DNA of 64,000 bases. Origin: a virus. The notes beneath the pieces are model-generated. The model saw only the letters and a list, made by a program, of their open reading frames with translations, ran no database searches and had not been told where the DNA came from. Each line of letters starts with the position of its first letter. Position 1 is the stretch's first letter. Both the position numbers and the translations under genes were made by a program. The stretch covers positions 1 to 64,000 of the IMG/VR virus record IMGVR_UViG_3300014720_000030. One strand, given 5' to 3'. Positions 24,285-32,562 of the stretch are shown piece by piece.

Positions 24285-25325
24285 TTACAATAATCCTGCT
24301 AATTTTTTCCATCTGTTAGCTAATTCAAAGCCTTCAGACAAAACTTGCGTTGTTGCTACACTTGGTGCTGTAGTTGTAACTGGTTTAGAAGCTGCAGAAT
24401 ATGATTCTTTAACTATTCGCTTCTTAGTTGTTGGTCGTTTAAAACTTTCAGCTAATGTAGTAAATACTAATTTTGTTTCCCTTGTATTGCTTGCTCTATC
24501 AAAATTTTCAATTACTTTCATTTTTTGAGCTTCAGTCAATTCAAAGTTTCGGAACAATTTGTTAGTGTAAAGAAGTTTTGCATTAAGAAGATTTACTTCG
24601 TTGATAACTGATTGAAGACGTTTAACCGTACGATATGCTTCTTGAAGTTCTTTTTCTTGTTTTTCAATTTTGTCTTCCATTTCTTGCACTACATCGTCTT
24701 CTGGTCCGAATGCATCTGGATCTTGTTCGGCATCCATTTCGCGAAGAATTGACTCGATAATTTCATTAACATCATCTTCATCATCTTCATACATTTCGTT
24801 AGTCATATCCTCATCCTCATCTTCATAATACATCCCTTCGTTTGGCATATCAACATCTAATTCATCTTCTTCTCCCATCATATCATCTTCTAATTCTCGG
24901 ATGATTGATTCTAGATTTAGATCTTCAGGTGCATCTTCCATACCCATACCTTCGTTGTACTCGGCAGACATTTCTTCTTCAGATGCTGGTTCTTCATCAG
25001 ATACCATTTCTTCGCCTTCTTCACCTGCCATTCCTACTTGAAAAGAATAATCATTGCCGCCAACTGATGCTGACAATGAATCATCTGTCCAAGTAAAATC
25101 ATCACCACCCATCTCTTCTGTTCCTGCCTCTACACCTGTATCTACAGCTGCATCGGCCATTTCTTCATCTTCGCCTTCAATCTCAGTTGTTAGTTTAGTA
25201 GCTAACATTTCTTTGATTCTTGGCGAAAATGCTTCTTGTAAAGCAATCTTTGCGTTTGCTAAAGCAGTTTCTTTAACAGCTTTTGCATCAGCAATTGCTT
25301 GTTTAAGCAAGTCTGATTTTGCCAT
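24285..25325 (-). CDS. Prohead core scaffolding protein, gp22-like
   Basis: A 346-aa, extremely acidic protein: residues ~45-210 are dominated by Glu, Asp and Met. The C-terminal half is helical, with the gp22-family segment 'NAKLLYTNKLFRNFELTEAQK' in sense (about 245-265) and 'TRETKLVFTTLAESF'. Many [LI]-x-E sites would allow the prohead protease to degrade it during maturation. It lies directly before the capsid gene, as in T4. The 184-bp upstream region holds promoter variants and two small hairpins. Confidence 0.9.
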   Translation of the reverse strand: MAKSDLLKQAIADAKAVKETALANAKIALQEAFSPRIKEMLATKLTTEIEGEDEEMADAAVDTGVEAGTEEMGGDDFTWTDDSLSASVGGNDYSFQVGMAGEEGEEMVSDEEPASEEEMSAEYNEGMGMEDAPEDLNLESIIRELEDDMMGEEDELDVDMPNEGMYYEDEDEDMTNEMYEDDEDDVNEIIESILREMDAEQDPDAFGPEDDVVQEMEDKIEKQEKELQEAYRTVKRLQSVINEVNLLNAKLLYTNKLFRNFELTEAQKMKVIENFDRASNTRETKLVFTTLAESFKRPTTKKRIVKESYSAASKPVTTTAPSVATTQVLSEGFELANRWKKLAGLL

Positions 25326-25460
25326 TTTTCTCCTTAAATTTTGTTTTTTGGAAATAAGATTATTTGAAATCTTAATAGAATATAAATAATTAATATGACG
25401 CTATATAAAGAACAAATAGCGTATTCTTACAATAAATATAAGCATGAATTACAAAACAGT
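25326..25460 (-). promoter_or_regulatory. Leader of the scaffold-capsid unit with two promoter variants and two hairpins
   Basis: Promoter variants are at 25431-25439 (coding ATATTTATT) and 25381-25389 (coding TTATTTATA). Inverted repeats CGCTAT/ATAGCG (25399-25421) and AAGATT/AATCTT (25356-25373) lie between and after them. TAAGGAG precedes the scaffold ATG. No ORF is evident in this gap. Confidence 0.5.
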
Positions 25461-25490
25461 AAAAAAGTCCTAACATTTCTGCTAGGACTT
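25461..25490 (-). terminator. Intrinsic terminator after bS21 gene
   Basis: Coding strand AAGTCCTA/TAGGACTT stem around a 10-nt loop, followed by a run of six Ts. It begins 20 nt after the bS21 stop. Confidence 0.85.
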
Positions 25491-25509
25491 AAAATAATTT
25501 TAAATTAAT

Positions 25510-25749
25510 TTACATTTTGTTATGCAAATCTTGCATTTTTTGTCGGTATTGTGCTTTAGAAATATCATCTCTGCGTTTAACACTTGGTTTAACAAATGTA
25601 CGATTTTCTTTAACATATTCCAATACTCCTGAAGTTTTTACTCGTTGTTTCCAAGTTCTTAGTGCAAATCCTAAATCTTGATTTACTACGCTAACTGCTT
25701 GTGCATTTCCTGGTACAATGCTTTGGTGTTGTTTTTGTTTTTTATTCAT
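25510..25749 (-). CDS. rpsU: Ribosomal protein bS21 homologue, phage-encoded
   Basis: A 79-aa basic protein. From residue ~20 it follows bS21: a short N-terminal strand 'VSVVNQDLGFALRTWKQRVKTSG' in outline (the family's 'E.....ALRRFKR..EKAG'), then 'VLEYVKENRTFVKPSVKRR' (family 'VL.E.R.R..FEKPS..R') and a helical Lys/Gln tail 'AQYRQKMQD'. The 'KPSVxxR ... A.YxQKM' ending resembles Bacteroidota bS21 more than the E. coli form. bS21 sits near the mRNA-exit site and anti-Shine-Dalgarno region of the small subunit. It is encoded between head genes and followed by its own terminator. No Shine-Dalgarno sequence lies at normal spacing (AAGGA is ~18 nt away), unlike most neighbours. The extra N-terminal ~18 residues are Lys/Gln-rich. 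Confidence 0.9.
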   Translation of the reverse strand: MNKKQKQHQSIVPGNAQAVSVVNQDLGFALRTWKQRVKTSGVLEYVKENRTFVKPSVKRRDDISKAQYRQKMQDLHNKM

Positions 25750-25758
25750 ATATAACTA

Positions 25759-26238
25759 TTAAATTTTTCCTTGTGGTTTTGCTTGCCGTACATTAAATCT
25801 AAAATGTTTTAATTCTGGTTTTTGAGCTAAATACCCTTGAAGTTTTTGTGATTCTAATGCAGGATCTTGTCCCAATCTAAAATAAAAATATCCAATCTTA
25901 CCAGATGACGATAATGTTTTTTTAATTACGGTAAATCCTTTCCTTTCGGACCAATCTTGAATTTCTTGTGCTACTGCTTCAGCCGTTGCCGGGTCTCGAA
26001 GTACGTATTCTATCCCACCTCGATAATCGGTTAAGTTGTTAACTAATTGTGCTTCTTCTAAATCTGATTCTCCTAGTTGTTTTTGAACTTTTTCCATGGA
26101 ATCGCTTACTGCATCAATCGATGGAGCTAATTCATCAAACGCACCTTTTACTTTAGAAACCATATCGGGATTCGGAAGATCAGACCGTTCGGTTAATCCA
26201 AAAAATTCTCGATATAATTTTTTAAATTTACTCATCAT
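25759..26238 (-). CDS. Putative head-assembly or internal protein (159 aa)
   Basis: Unrecognised. The N-terminus 'MMSKFKKLYREFFGLTERSD' is basic/amphipathic and ends in Leu-Thr-Glu, a possible prohead-protease site. The middle is a helix ('VSKVKGAFDELAPSIDAVSDSMEKV' in sense), and the C-terminal half is an alpha/beta region ('GFTVIKKTLSSSGKIGYFYFRLG'). Two tandem ATGs (26238 and 26235) follow AAAGGTGC and a promoter variant. It lies between protease and scaffold genes, so a prohead-core or packaged role is plausible but not proven. Confidence 0.78.
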   Translation of the reverse strand: MMSKFKKLYREFFGLTERSDLPNPDMVSKVKGAFDELAPSIDAVSDSMEKVQKQLGESDLEEAQLVNNLTDYRGGIEYVLRDPATAEAVAQEIQDWSERKGFTVIKKTLSSSGKIGYFYFRLGQDPALESQKLQGYLAQKPELKHFRFNVRQAKPQGKI

Positions 26239-26248
26239 GCACCTTTAT

Positions 26249-26257
26249 TATAAATAA
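26249..26257 (-). promoter_or_regulatory. Late-promoter-like element (one-base variant)
   Basis: Coding strand TTATTTATAATAAAGG, 10 nt before the first ATG of the 159-aa gene. Confidence 0.45.
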
Positions 26258-26276
26258 TTTTTTTTCAATATCCAAT

Positions 26277-26654
26277 TTATCCAACAGAAAAATATCTATT
26301 TAAATGTTGTCCAATATTTTCATATGCTAGAGCCATTCGGTCTTGTGCTTCTTTAAGATCTCGCGCAGCTTGTTCGAAATCACGATAATCTTCATGCATT
26401 CTTTTATTACCTTTTTTATGAGCAACATTGGCCATCCAATCATCACTTTCAGTCATAATTCTATCTGCACGTTCAACTATATTTTTAACGCGTTGTGCAA
26501 TTTCTTCTAAATCACCTTTTCCATAAACCGAATCTCCCATTGCAGAAAAATTTGCAATTTCTTGTACGAATTGTTGCTTTTCTTCGCGAGTTAATGGCTT
26601 AGGTTGATCTTGCATCATAGTTTCTAAAATAAACTTTAAATTTGGTGTTCTCAT
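26277..26654 (-). CDS. Helical hypothetical protein in the head cluster (125 aa)
   Basis: Starts 'MRTPNLKFILETMM', where Ile-Leu-Glu at 9-11 fits the prohead-protease consensus. The rest is almost entirely charged helix. The start overlaps the protease stop, suggesting coupling. No known family. By position it may be a minor prohead-core or internal head protein (compare T4 gp67/gp68/IP proteins, which are small and processed by gp21). That comparison is inference. Confidence 0.75.
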   Translation of the reverse strand: MRTPNLKFILETMMQDQPKPLTREEKQQFVQEIANFSAMGDSVYGKGDLEEIAQRVKNIVERADRIMTESDDWMANVAHKKGNKRMHEDYRDFEQAARDLKEAQDRMALAYENIGQHLNRYFSVG

Positions 26655-27289
26655 TATATTATCCTACATTTACCATCTTCACATAAAATCGAAGTGATTA
26701 TTTCGTTTGTTTTTGCGTATCTATTTGTTTTTATATTATTTTTATTAACTGATTCATGCATGTGCGTAGGACGCATAAAAGCCCCGTGCGTTGATGGATT
26801 TGATACGAAGTCCCAACATATCAATTCAAAATCTTCTTGTACTTCTACTACGCCTTCATTTCGTAATTCTTTTACTGATCCCAAACCCCGTGATGAAATA
26901 CCTAATGTAATACCTGCTCTAAACAGTTCTTTAAGAATCTTACCAGATGGAGTATCTAAAATTTGTACGGCGCCGTTCAAATCATCGCCATTCCACCATA
27001 TTTTTAAAACATTGTGAGAAACGTTATTTAAGTTAACTACTGATGATTCTGGGTGATCTAATTCTCCTAATGCTCTATGTTGATTTATATATTCTTTTTG
27101 ATAACGTTGACATTCTCGTTGTAAAATATGTTTTGGATAAACACGGCCGTTTTGATTTTTAGCGCCTGCTCGTTGCAAAACACCTTGCACAACAAAACCA
27201 CCAGGTAAACCATATGCAGCACCATTTGATTCAGTTAATGAACCAATTGGCTTGAATGGCATATATTCTACTATTAGATGTTTTGACAT
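26654..27289 (-). CDS. Prohead maturation protease, gp21-like (S78-type)
   Basis: A 211-aa protein (T4 gp21 is 212 aa). Catalytic His79 lies in 'ALGELDHPESS', and the nucleophile Ser is in 'GISSRGLGSV' (Ser132/133). 'NQNGRVYP' (46-53) is the conserved substrate-channel segment. It cleaves scaffold, capsid and internal proteins after [LI]-x-E. Its own sequence has such sites at Ile-Val-Glu 8 and Leu-Thr-Glu 20, consistent with self-processing. It is flanked by prohead-core-type genes, one base after the previous stop. Confidence is high from motif, length and position. Confidence 0.95.
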   Translation of the reverse strand: MSKHLIVEYMPFKPIGSLTESNGAAYGLPGGFVVQGVLQRAGAKNQNGRVYPKHILQRECQRYQKEYINQHRALGELDHPESSVVNLNNVSHNVLKIWWNGDDLNGAVQILDTPSGKILKELFRAGITLGISSRGLGSVKELRNEGVVEVQEDFELICWDFVSNPSTHGAFMRPTHMHESVNKNNIKTNRYAKTNEIITSILCEDGKCRII

Positions 27290-27290
27290 T

Positions 27291-27812
27291 TTATTCTCCT
27301 AATGCTCTTACGCGTTCTGATATTTTAATTAATCGTTCTGATATTTTTGTTAATGCTGAATCTACTGCATTACCATAACCATTACGTGCAACACCCGATT
27401 CTGTTTTTAATCGAGTTGCATAATTTACTGTTTGTTCAATTAATTGAAGTTGTTTTGCTACTTCTTTAATTGTATGTTTTATTTTTTGTTCAGGAGTCGT
27501 TTTTGAATCACCTGTTGCATATGTTCGATATGATTCAATAAGTTTTTCATATTTTGAATCCATTGCTTCAGCAACCGTCATTTCGCCAGCTGTTATTGTT
27601 GATTGCTTTGCTTTTCCAACCCAATTAGGTGTTGATATTGGAGCCACTGCAGCTGTAACATTTTGTTCTTCTAATTCTTTATCATCTTGAAGAATAGCAT
27701 GCTTTTTTACTTTTCTTTCATTATCAATATCATCATCTTCATGATCAACTGCATCCAATGATTCTTCTAATTCAATGAACTTGCTTTCTATTTCTTTTAA
27801 TAACGATTTCAT
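27291..27812 (-). CDS. Putative prohead-core protein (173 aa)
   Basis: Highly charged. Acidic N-terminal third (residues 1-50, with 'MKSLLKEIESKF' carrying a Leu-Lys-Glu site), then helical. 'AEAMDSKYEKLIESYRTY' and the C-terminal 'ISERLIKISERVRALGE' look like coiled coils. AAGGAG lies 8 nt before the ATG, and the gene overlaps the preceding stop. No family match that I can name. Its place between portal and protease genes is where T4 has gp67 and gp68 (prohead core), hence the tentative label. Confidence 0.75.
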   Translation of the reverse strand: MKSLLKEIESKFIELEESLDAVDHEDDDIDNERKVKKHAILQDDKELEEQNVTAAVAPISTPNWVGKAKQSTITAGEMTVAEAMDSKYEKLIESYRTYATGDSKTTPEQKIKHTIKEVAKQLQLIEQTVNYATRLKTESGVARNGYGNAVDSALTKISERLIKISERVRALGE

Positions 27813-28663
27813 CGATGCACTCCTTGTAATTCCGTAAGCAAATCAAAGTAACGTAACAAAGAAAGAATGTTTGATTCTTTAATTGTTTTCATATTTTCTA
27901 CAGTGCATAACATTTCTGAAAGTTTTTGAACTTTTATTTTTGTAGCTCGATCTGTGATTAACTTTGCTTGTCCGGCAAGTTGTTTTTTAATACTTGGTAT
28001 AATTTGCTCTATATATTCTTTTAGTGCAGTCGTATCATTTACATTTGTTATGTATTTATTTAACAATTGTTTTTGCGATTCATTTAAAACAGAATATTTT
28101 TCATTAAATTTATCTACAAGTATTTTATATGCTAAAAGTCGTACTTCTTTTGGTTGATTTTGATATGTTTCATATACTATATCTCTAGTTTCTTTTTTTA
28201 TTGTAGAGACTAAAACGTTGTTTAATATCGCCGATTTACATTCCATTATTTGATTTGGATTATCAGTTTCTGCATATTCAAATAACATGTATATTGATGC
28301 TAATGTTTTGTAATTTGGAATATGGATTTTTGCCATATCTTCAAAAACAAATTTTTCTGAAATTTCTTTTACAAGACTATACTTTTGTCGCTTTAACGTT
28401 TGTTGATTTAATTTGTTATAAGAATCTTTAATTGTTCGAATATAATCTAACGCACGAGCTTCGCTTTTAAATTGTTGTTCTTTTAACAACGAATTATAAA
28501 GTTGTAATTCTTTAGATAATTCAGTATTTCGTCCAAAATATTTTTTAATAATATCTACAGTTACTGTTTTATTCGAAGATAATGTTTCAGATGTTAGCTT
28601 TCTAACTAAAATTTCAAAAAGAATTCCAGTGTTTTTATATTTTGAATGTTTTAATTTTTTCAT
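27809..28663 (-). CDS. Conserved head-cluster protein, function unknown (284 aa)
   Basis: Starts 'MKKLKHSKYKNTGILFEILVRKLT'. The 'KYKNTGILFELLVRQ' pattern recurs after the portal gene in marine T4-like phages, to my recollection, without an assigned function. The protein is Lys/Leu-rich and helical throughout, with no membrane segment. AAGGAAGC precedes the ATG, and a promoter variant lies 28 nt upstream. It may be a prohead-core or packaging accessory protein. Confidence 0.82.
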   Translation of the reverse strand: MKKLKHSKYKNTGILFEILVRKLTSETLSSNKTVTVDIIKKYFGRNTELSKELQLYNSLLKEQQFKSEARALDYIRTIKDSYNKLNQQTLKRQKYSLVKEISEKFVFEDMAKIHIPNYKTLASIYMLFEYAETDNPNQIMECKSAILNNVLVSTIKKETRDIVYETYQNQPKEVRLLAYKILVDKFNEKYSVLNESQKQLLNKYITNVNDTTALKEYIEQIIPSIKKQLAGQAKLITDRATKIKVQKLSEMLCTVENMKTIKESNILSLLRYFDLLTELQGVHR

Positions 28664-28691
28664 CGCTTCCTTGTACAGTATCTCGATTTTA

Positions 28692-28700
28692 AATAAATAT
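28692..28700 (-). promoter_or_regulatory. Late-promoter-like element (one-base variant)
   Basis: Coding strand CATATTTATTTAAAA, 28 nt before the 284-aa gene; it starts 8 nt before the end of the portal-portion gap. Confidence 0.45.
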
Positions 28701-28708
28701 GTTTGAAT

Positions 28709-30553
28709 TTATAAAATATTGTTTTCATCTAACATTGTACCTGTATCTAAATTTGCTATATCCGTTGGATTAGCTAATGATTCAGTTATTATATTAGCCG
28801 TTTTATGTGTACGTTGTTTTATATGTTTTAAAATTTCATGCGATTCTCGTTGATATGGTTTAATTGTATCTGCAGCTCGCGGATCGGGTTGAAATGTTGT
28901 TTTTTGATTTTCTGGGCGAAATTGTTGATTGATTGTTTTGTTGCCAATCGGATCCCATCCAAATTCATTTTTATGTTGACCAAATTTAATTCCTTCTTTT
29001 GGACGACCTCCTACATCTTTTTTCTCAACTTCATCTGATGACATATGCATCGATGCTAAATCGTGTGGAGTGCCAAATGATACGCCTGTTACAGCTGGAT
29101 CATTTCCTTCTTGTTCAATTTGATTTTGACGGAATCGCAATTTGAGATCTTCAACGACATCGGTACGTTGTTGCAACCATTGGTCTTCCGACATATTAAA
29201 TATGTATTCATAAATAAATTTATCTGATACTAATTTTGAATCTTTCATTGCTGTTGCTAACGTCATTTTTTCAGTCATTAACGCAACTTTTTGTTGATCA
29301 TAGATAATTGATGGAGCTGTTAATTCTAACTCAAATCCGACTAAATCTTCTCCTTCAAATCCTTGTGTATATAAATGTACAATTGCAATTTTGTATAATT
29401 CTGAAACAAGTATTTTTTGAATACGTTCGATGGTTCTTGCAAAACGCATATCCATTGCTGCTAAATTAGTTTTACCTTCTACTGCTTCTGCATATCCTAA
29501 AAATGCTTTAGGAATTTTTAAAGCTCCGACCATTTTGTCTTTAATATAGTTAATATCATCCATACCAGTAAATGTCATTCCTGGTAATGTATCAATCGAT
29601 GTAGTAGAATTGCCACCGCGAACTGGTAAATAATAATCTTCCAACATGTTGTTAAGATTAAATTTTAAATTGTAATTACCCGTGTGCGGATCAACGTGTG
29701 GAATTTTTTTCATTTTATTGATAATTTGTTCCATGAATGAATCAACTTCATTTGGCGGAATATTACCAATATCGATCTTAAAAATACGTTTTTCTGGTGC
29801 ACGCATGATACGATGTATTAACATTGCATCTTCCATCATCATTAATTTTTGAAATTCTTTACGTGCTCCTTCTAACATGGATCTACCATACGGCAAAAAG
29901 TTAGAATCTGATAACATTCGAAAATGTGCAATTTCGAAAACATCGTATGTTAAATGTTGATTTCCTACATGTTTAAATTGAATTTTATACTCACCCGTGG
30001 CTTCGTCATATTCTTCCCAACGTTCAATTTCATAACTAGAAAATGGTCTTACGTTAATAACGCCAATTTCATTTGCAATATCTAATTTTAAAAAGAAATC
30101 GCCATATTTGGTCATGTTACGAATCCATGTCCACAAATTAAATTCTATGTTTAAAATATCATAAAATAAATTATAAAGTATTTTTTGAATTCTAGTATTG
30201 TTAGTTTTAATAGTTAAAACATCTCCGAATTGATCTGCAAGTGTAGATTCATCCGAATAAATATCTAATGCAGCACTAATTATCGGATCGCGGTCCATCA
30301 TTTCGTAATCTGCATAAAGTTGCATACGATTTTGATGCATATAGTAATTTGAATCATATCCCCCCATACCACCAACTCGATGCTTATTAGCACCATGTAA
30401 TCGCGTATAACGGTCAGCAACTTTGGTTTGATTTAAATTTCCGCGGGCTTGCAATTGATTTGTATCTACAACTTTAAGTCGATCTTTACCATATGATCGC
30501 ACAACGACGTTAGTAGCAAAAAGGTTTTGTAAGCGTTTTCTTAATGTAGGCAT
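28709..30553 (-). CDS. Portal vertex protein, gp20-like
   Basis: A 614-aa portal (T4 gp20 is 524 aa). Family markers include 'YADYEMMDRDPIISAALDIYSDE' in sense (about 80-102), 'NLWTWIRNMTKYGDFFLKLD' (clip/wing region), 'RGGNSTTSIDTLPG' and 'IPKAFLGYAEAVEGK' (about 335-365). It forms the dodecameric ring through which DNA is packaged by the adjacent terminase. The C-terminal ~90 residues are Lys/Gln/Thr-rich and longer than in T4. An exact late-promoter element lies 17 nt upstream, though no clear Shine-Dalgarno sequence is present. Confidence 0.95.
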   Translation of the reverse strand: MPTLRKRLQNLFATNVVVRSYGKDRLKVVDTNQLQARGNLNQTKVADRYTRLHGANKHRVGGMGGYDSNYYMHQNRMQLYADYEMMDRDPIISAALDIYSDESTLADQFGDVLTIKTNNTRIQKILYNLFYDILNIEFNLWTWIRNMTKYGDFFLKLDIANEIGVINVRPFSSYEIERWEEYDEATGEYKIQFKHVGNQHLTYDVFEIAHFRMLSDSNFLPYGRSMLEGARKEFQKLMMMEDAMLIHRIMRAPEKRIFKIDIGNIPPNEVDSFMEQIINKMKKIPHVDPHTGNYNLKFNLNNMLEDYYLPVRGGNSTTSIDTLPGMTFTGMDDINYIKDKMVGALKIPKAFLGYAEAVEGKTNLAAMDMRFARTIERIQKILVSELYKIAIVHLYTQGFEGEDLVGFELELTAPSIIYDQQKVALMTEKMTLATAMKDSKLVSDKFIYEYIFNMSEDQWLQQRTDVVEDLKLRFRQNQIEQEGNDPAVTGVSFGTPHDLASMHMSSDEVEKKDVGGRPKEGIKFGQHKNEFGWDPIGNKTINQQFRPENQKTTFQPDPRAADTIKPYQRESHEILKHIKQRTHKTANIITESLANPTDIANLDTGTMLDENNIL

Positions 30554-30570
30554 ATTTTTAACTATTTTAA

Positions 30571-30579
30571 TATAAATAT
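30571..30579 (-). promoter_or_regulatory. Late-promoter-like element (exact)
   Basis: Coding strand GTTATATTTATATTAAAATAG, 17 nt before the portal ATG. Confidence 0.6.
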
Positions 30580-30601
30580 AACTTGATTTAGAACTACACC
30601 G

Positions 30602-32179
30602 TTAACGTATCAACCATGTCAAATCTTCATCATTTCGGCCATTGTTCCATGTCCATCCATCTGTGTCGTTAGACGGCCGACCTGTATATATTTTTGTTTC
30701 AGATTTTTGAAACTGCGAAAGTGTGCGCTTATGAAGTTCTATTCCTTGTTGTCGCAATTTAAGCGATGTATCTCGTAACCATAATCCAATACAGAATGAC
30801 ATAACAAGGTCATCATTATAACCACTTTGTGATTGTGCTTTGCCATTTAACCAAATAAACACAAACAATTCTTGTATCAATCTTTTTGAACGAATTACAG
30901 GTGTTCGTTCTCGCATATACATTTCAAGTGCTGATATCATTAATGGCCGCGTACGCGAGGTTGTTGATACTCCAGGAACCATCTGTGATTTATCCTTCAT
31001 ATCATAACCTTTTTTAAGTTGCACATCTACATCAATATATCCATCATCTTTATATGTATAAAATAAATTTTCATAGCTTCGGTCTAATGCGGGTTGAATT
31101 GCTGCCCAACCAATATTGGCATTTTCTATTGCTAGCAATGCATTGTTCCATTCCGTTGCAACTGATACAAGCATATTACCAAAATCTTTAGGAGGCAATT
31201 TACCTTTATATTCTGCAACTTGCGCAACTGTTTCAACATCAATAACATGAAAAGTAGACCAGTCAGCACCGTCACCACGAGCAACGTCTGCTACTACTAT
31301 GTAATTTTTTTCATAGTTAGGATATTCCCAAATCCAATATGCATTATCAAATCCTCTACGTTCAATTGGCTCACTGCATTTATTTTCATAATCTAAAAGA
31401 ATAGAACCATCTATGACAGTGTGCCCGGATGAAATAAAGTCACAGTCACATTCTTGTGCTGCACTTCGTTCTCCTAGCAATTGAGTTTGTTCATCGCGCC
31501 ATTGTTGATCTCGATCCGGATGTACGGTCCAATGCAATTTAATTGTGTGAAATCCGTTGATGTTTGATTCAGCATCTGCCCAAGTTTGATGAAACCAATT
31601 ACCTACCCCATTGGGTGTAGATAATACAACCGCACCGCCACCTGTTGATAATGTTGCTTGCGATGCTACCCATATTTCTTCAATGTTTCGAATAAATGCA
31701 GCCTCATCAATAATTAACAACGACAATGCTTCTGAACGTGCACCGGTGGTTGCAGATGAAACTGCTTTAATTTGCGAGCCATTTTTAAACTTCAACGAAA
31801 GTTTGTTGTCTGCTTCAATAGTTCCCTTCAACCAACTTGGTAAATTGTCATGCATTACGCGCACTTTAGTTACCAAATTTTTTGCTACTTCTTGAGTTGT
31901 TGCAATAACAAGAACATTGAAATCTTCTTTAAATAACATGCTCCATAAAGCAAATCCGGCTGCTAATGTTGATATACCTAACTGACGTGATTTCAAAATT
32001 ACATTGTATCGATTATCTCGCAATTCGGTTAATGTATGTTCCTGAAAATTGTAAAGATTGAATTTGATCTTGCCGCGTTTTGGATGTTGAATATAACAAT
32101 ATTGCCGCATAAAAAAAACAGGATCTTTAGCACACATTGTGTACTGTTGTTGAATGATCTGTTTTATGTTTTGTGACAT
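30602..32179 (-). CDS. Terminase large subunit, gp17-like
   Basis: A 525-aa packaging motor (T4 gp17 is 610 aa). The Walker A-like loop is 'SRQLGIST' (64-71), in which the usual Lys of 'GKT' is Ile; such 'RQLGIST' variants occur in other terminases. Walker B is 'LLIIDEA' (154-160). 'LSTPNG' (about 188-193) is the coupling motif. The RNase H-like nuclease domain begins at 'VVADVARGDGADWS' (about 297) with its first Asp, and 'GYNDDLVMSF' (about 455-464) carries the later Asp residues. The next gene is the portal, the expected neighbour. No small terminase subunit is recognisable nearby. Confidence 0.95.
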   Translation of the reverse strand: MSQNIKQIIQQQYTMCAKDPVFFMRQYCYIQHPKRGKIKFNLYNFQEHTLTELRDNRYNVILKSRQLGISTLAAGFALWSMLFKEDFNVLVIATTQEVAKNLVTKVRVMHDNLPSWLKGTIEADNKLSLKFKNGSQIKAVSSATTGARSEALSLLIIDEAAFIRNIEEIWVASQATLSTGGGAVVLSTPNGVGNWFHQTWADAESNINGFHTIKLHWTVHPDRDQQWRDEQTQLLGERSAAQECDCDFISSGHTVIDGSILLDYENKCSEPIERRGFDNAYWIWEYPNYEKNYIVVADVARGDGADWSTFHVIDVETVAQVAEYKGKLPPKDFGNMLVSVATEWNNALLAIENANIGWAAIQPALDRSYENLFYTYKDDGYIDVDVQLKKGYDMKDKSQMVPGVSTTSRTRPLMISALEMYMRERTPVIRSKRLIQELFVFIWLNGKAQSQSGYNDDLVMSFCIGLWLRDTSLKLRQQGIELHKRTLSQFQKSETKIYTGRPSNDTDGWTWNNGRNDEDLTWLIR

Positions 32180-32180
32180 A

Positions 32181-32561
32181 TTATTTTAATATTTCGTTAA
32201 TTAATATTCCAGAACCCAATGTTGTGAATATACCCGCAGCAAACCATAATCCTTTTGAATCATACCATTTTGGTTTAAGATATCGTTCTCTGCGTATGTA
32301 TAGATCTACGTTTTCTTGAAGCAATTTGATTTGTTGATTTTTATATACAAGCTGTATAGAATCTAGTTTAATCAATGCAGATTGTTGCGTTGTTAATGTT
32401 TTAAATGTTTCAATCATTGCATTGTTAATTGAATCTGCCGCATACAATGAATCTAATGTATACGAAATATCAACAATTTCTTGTTGAGTAAAACATGTAT
32501 CTGGTGTAGTTTGTGCAACAGCAAATACCGGAAATAATAATGCTACTAATAATCGTTTCAT
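32181..32561 (-). CDS. Exported/membrane protein with signal peptide (126 aa)
   Basis: I start it at the ATG at 32561 (MKRLLVALLFPVFAVAQ), directly after the upstream stop (TAACATG). This gives a clean N-terminal signal peptide with likely cleavage after Ala-Gln or before Thr-Thr-Pro. A Gln/Leu-rich coiled coil follows (about 30-95), then a second hydrophobic segment near the C-terminus ('GLWFAAGIFTTLGSGILI'). One Cys lies after the signal, but no lipobox. The 'VAQT' ending resembles Bacteroidota signal peptides. With the upstream membrane coiled-coil gene it could form a spanin-like or envelope-directed pair; a virion role is also possible. Confidence 0.75.
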   Translation of the reverse strand: MKRLLVALLFPVFAVAQTTPDTCFTQQEIVDISYTLDSLYAADSINNAMIETFKTLTTQQSALIKLDSIQLVYKNQQIKLLQENVDLYIRRERYLKPKWYDSKGLWFAAGIFTTLGSGILINEILK

Positions 32562-32562
32562 G

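Noticed and set aside
25381-25439. Small ORF in the leader of the scaffold gene
   Set aside because: Stops occur in all frames within short distances; hairpins and promoter variants explain the region better.
30602-32179. Terminase judged inactive because Walker A lacks the usual Lys
   Set aside because: The RQLGIST form is seen in other functional-looking terminases, and all other motifs are intact, so I treat it as a family variant.
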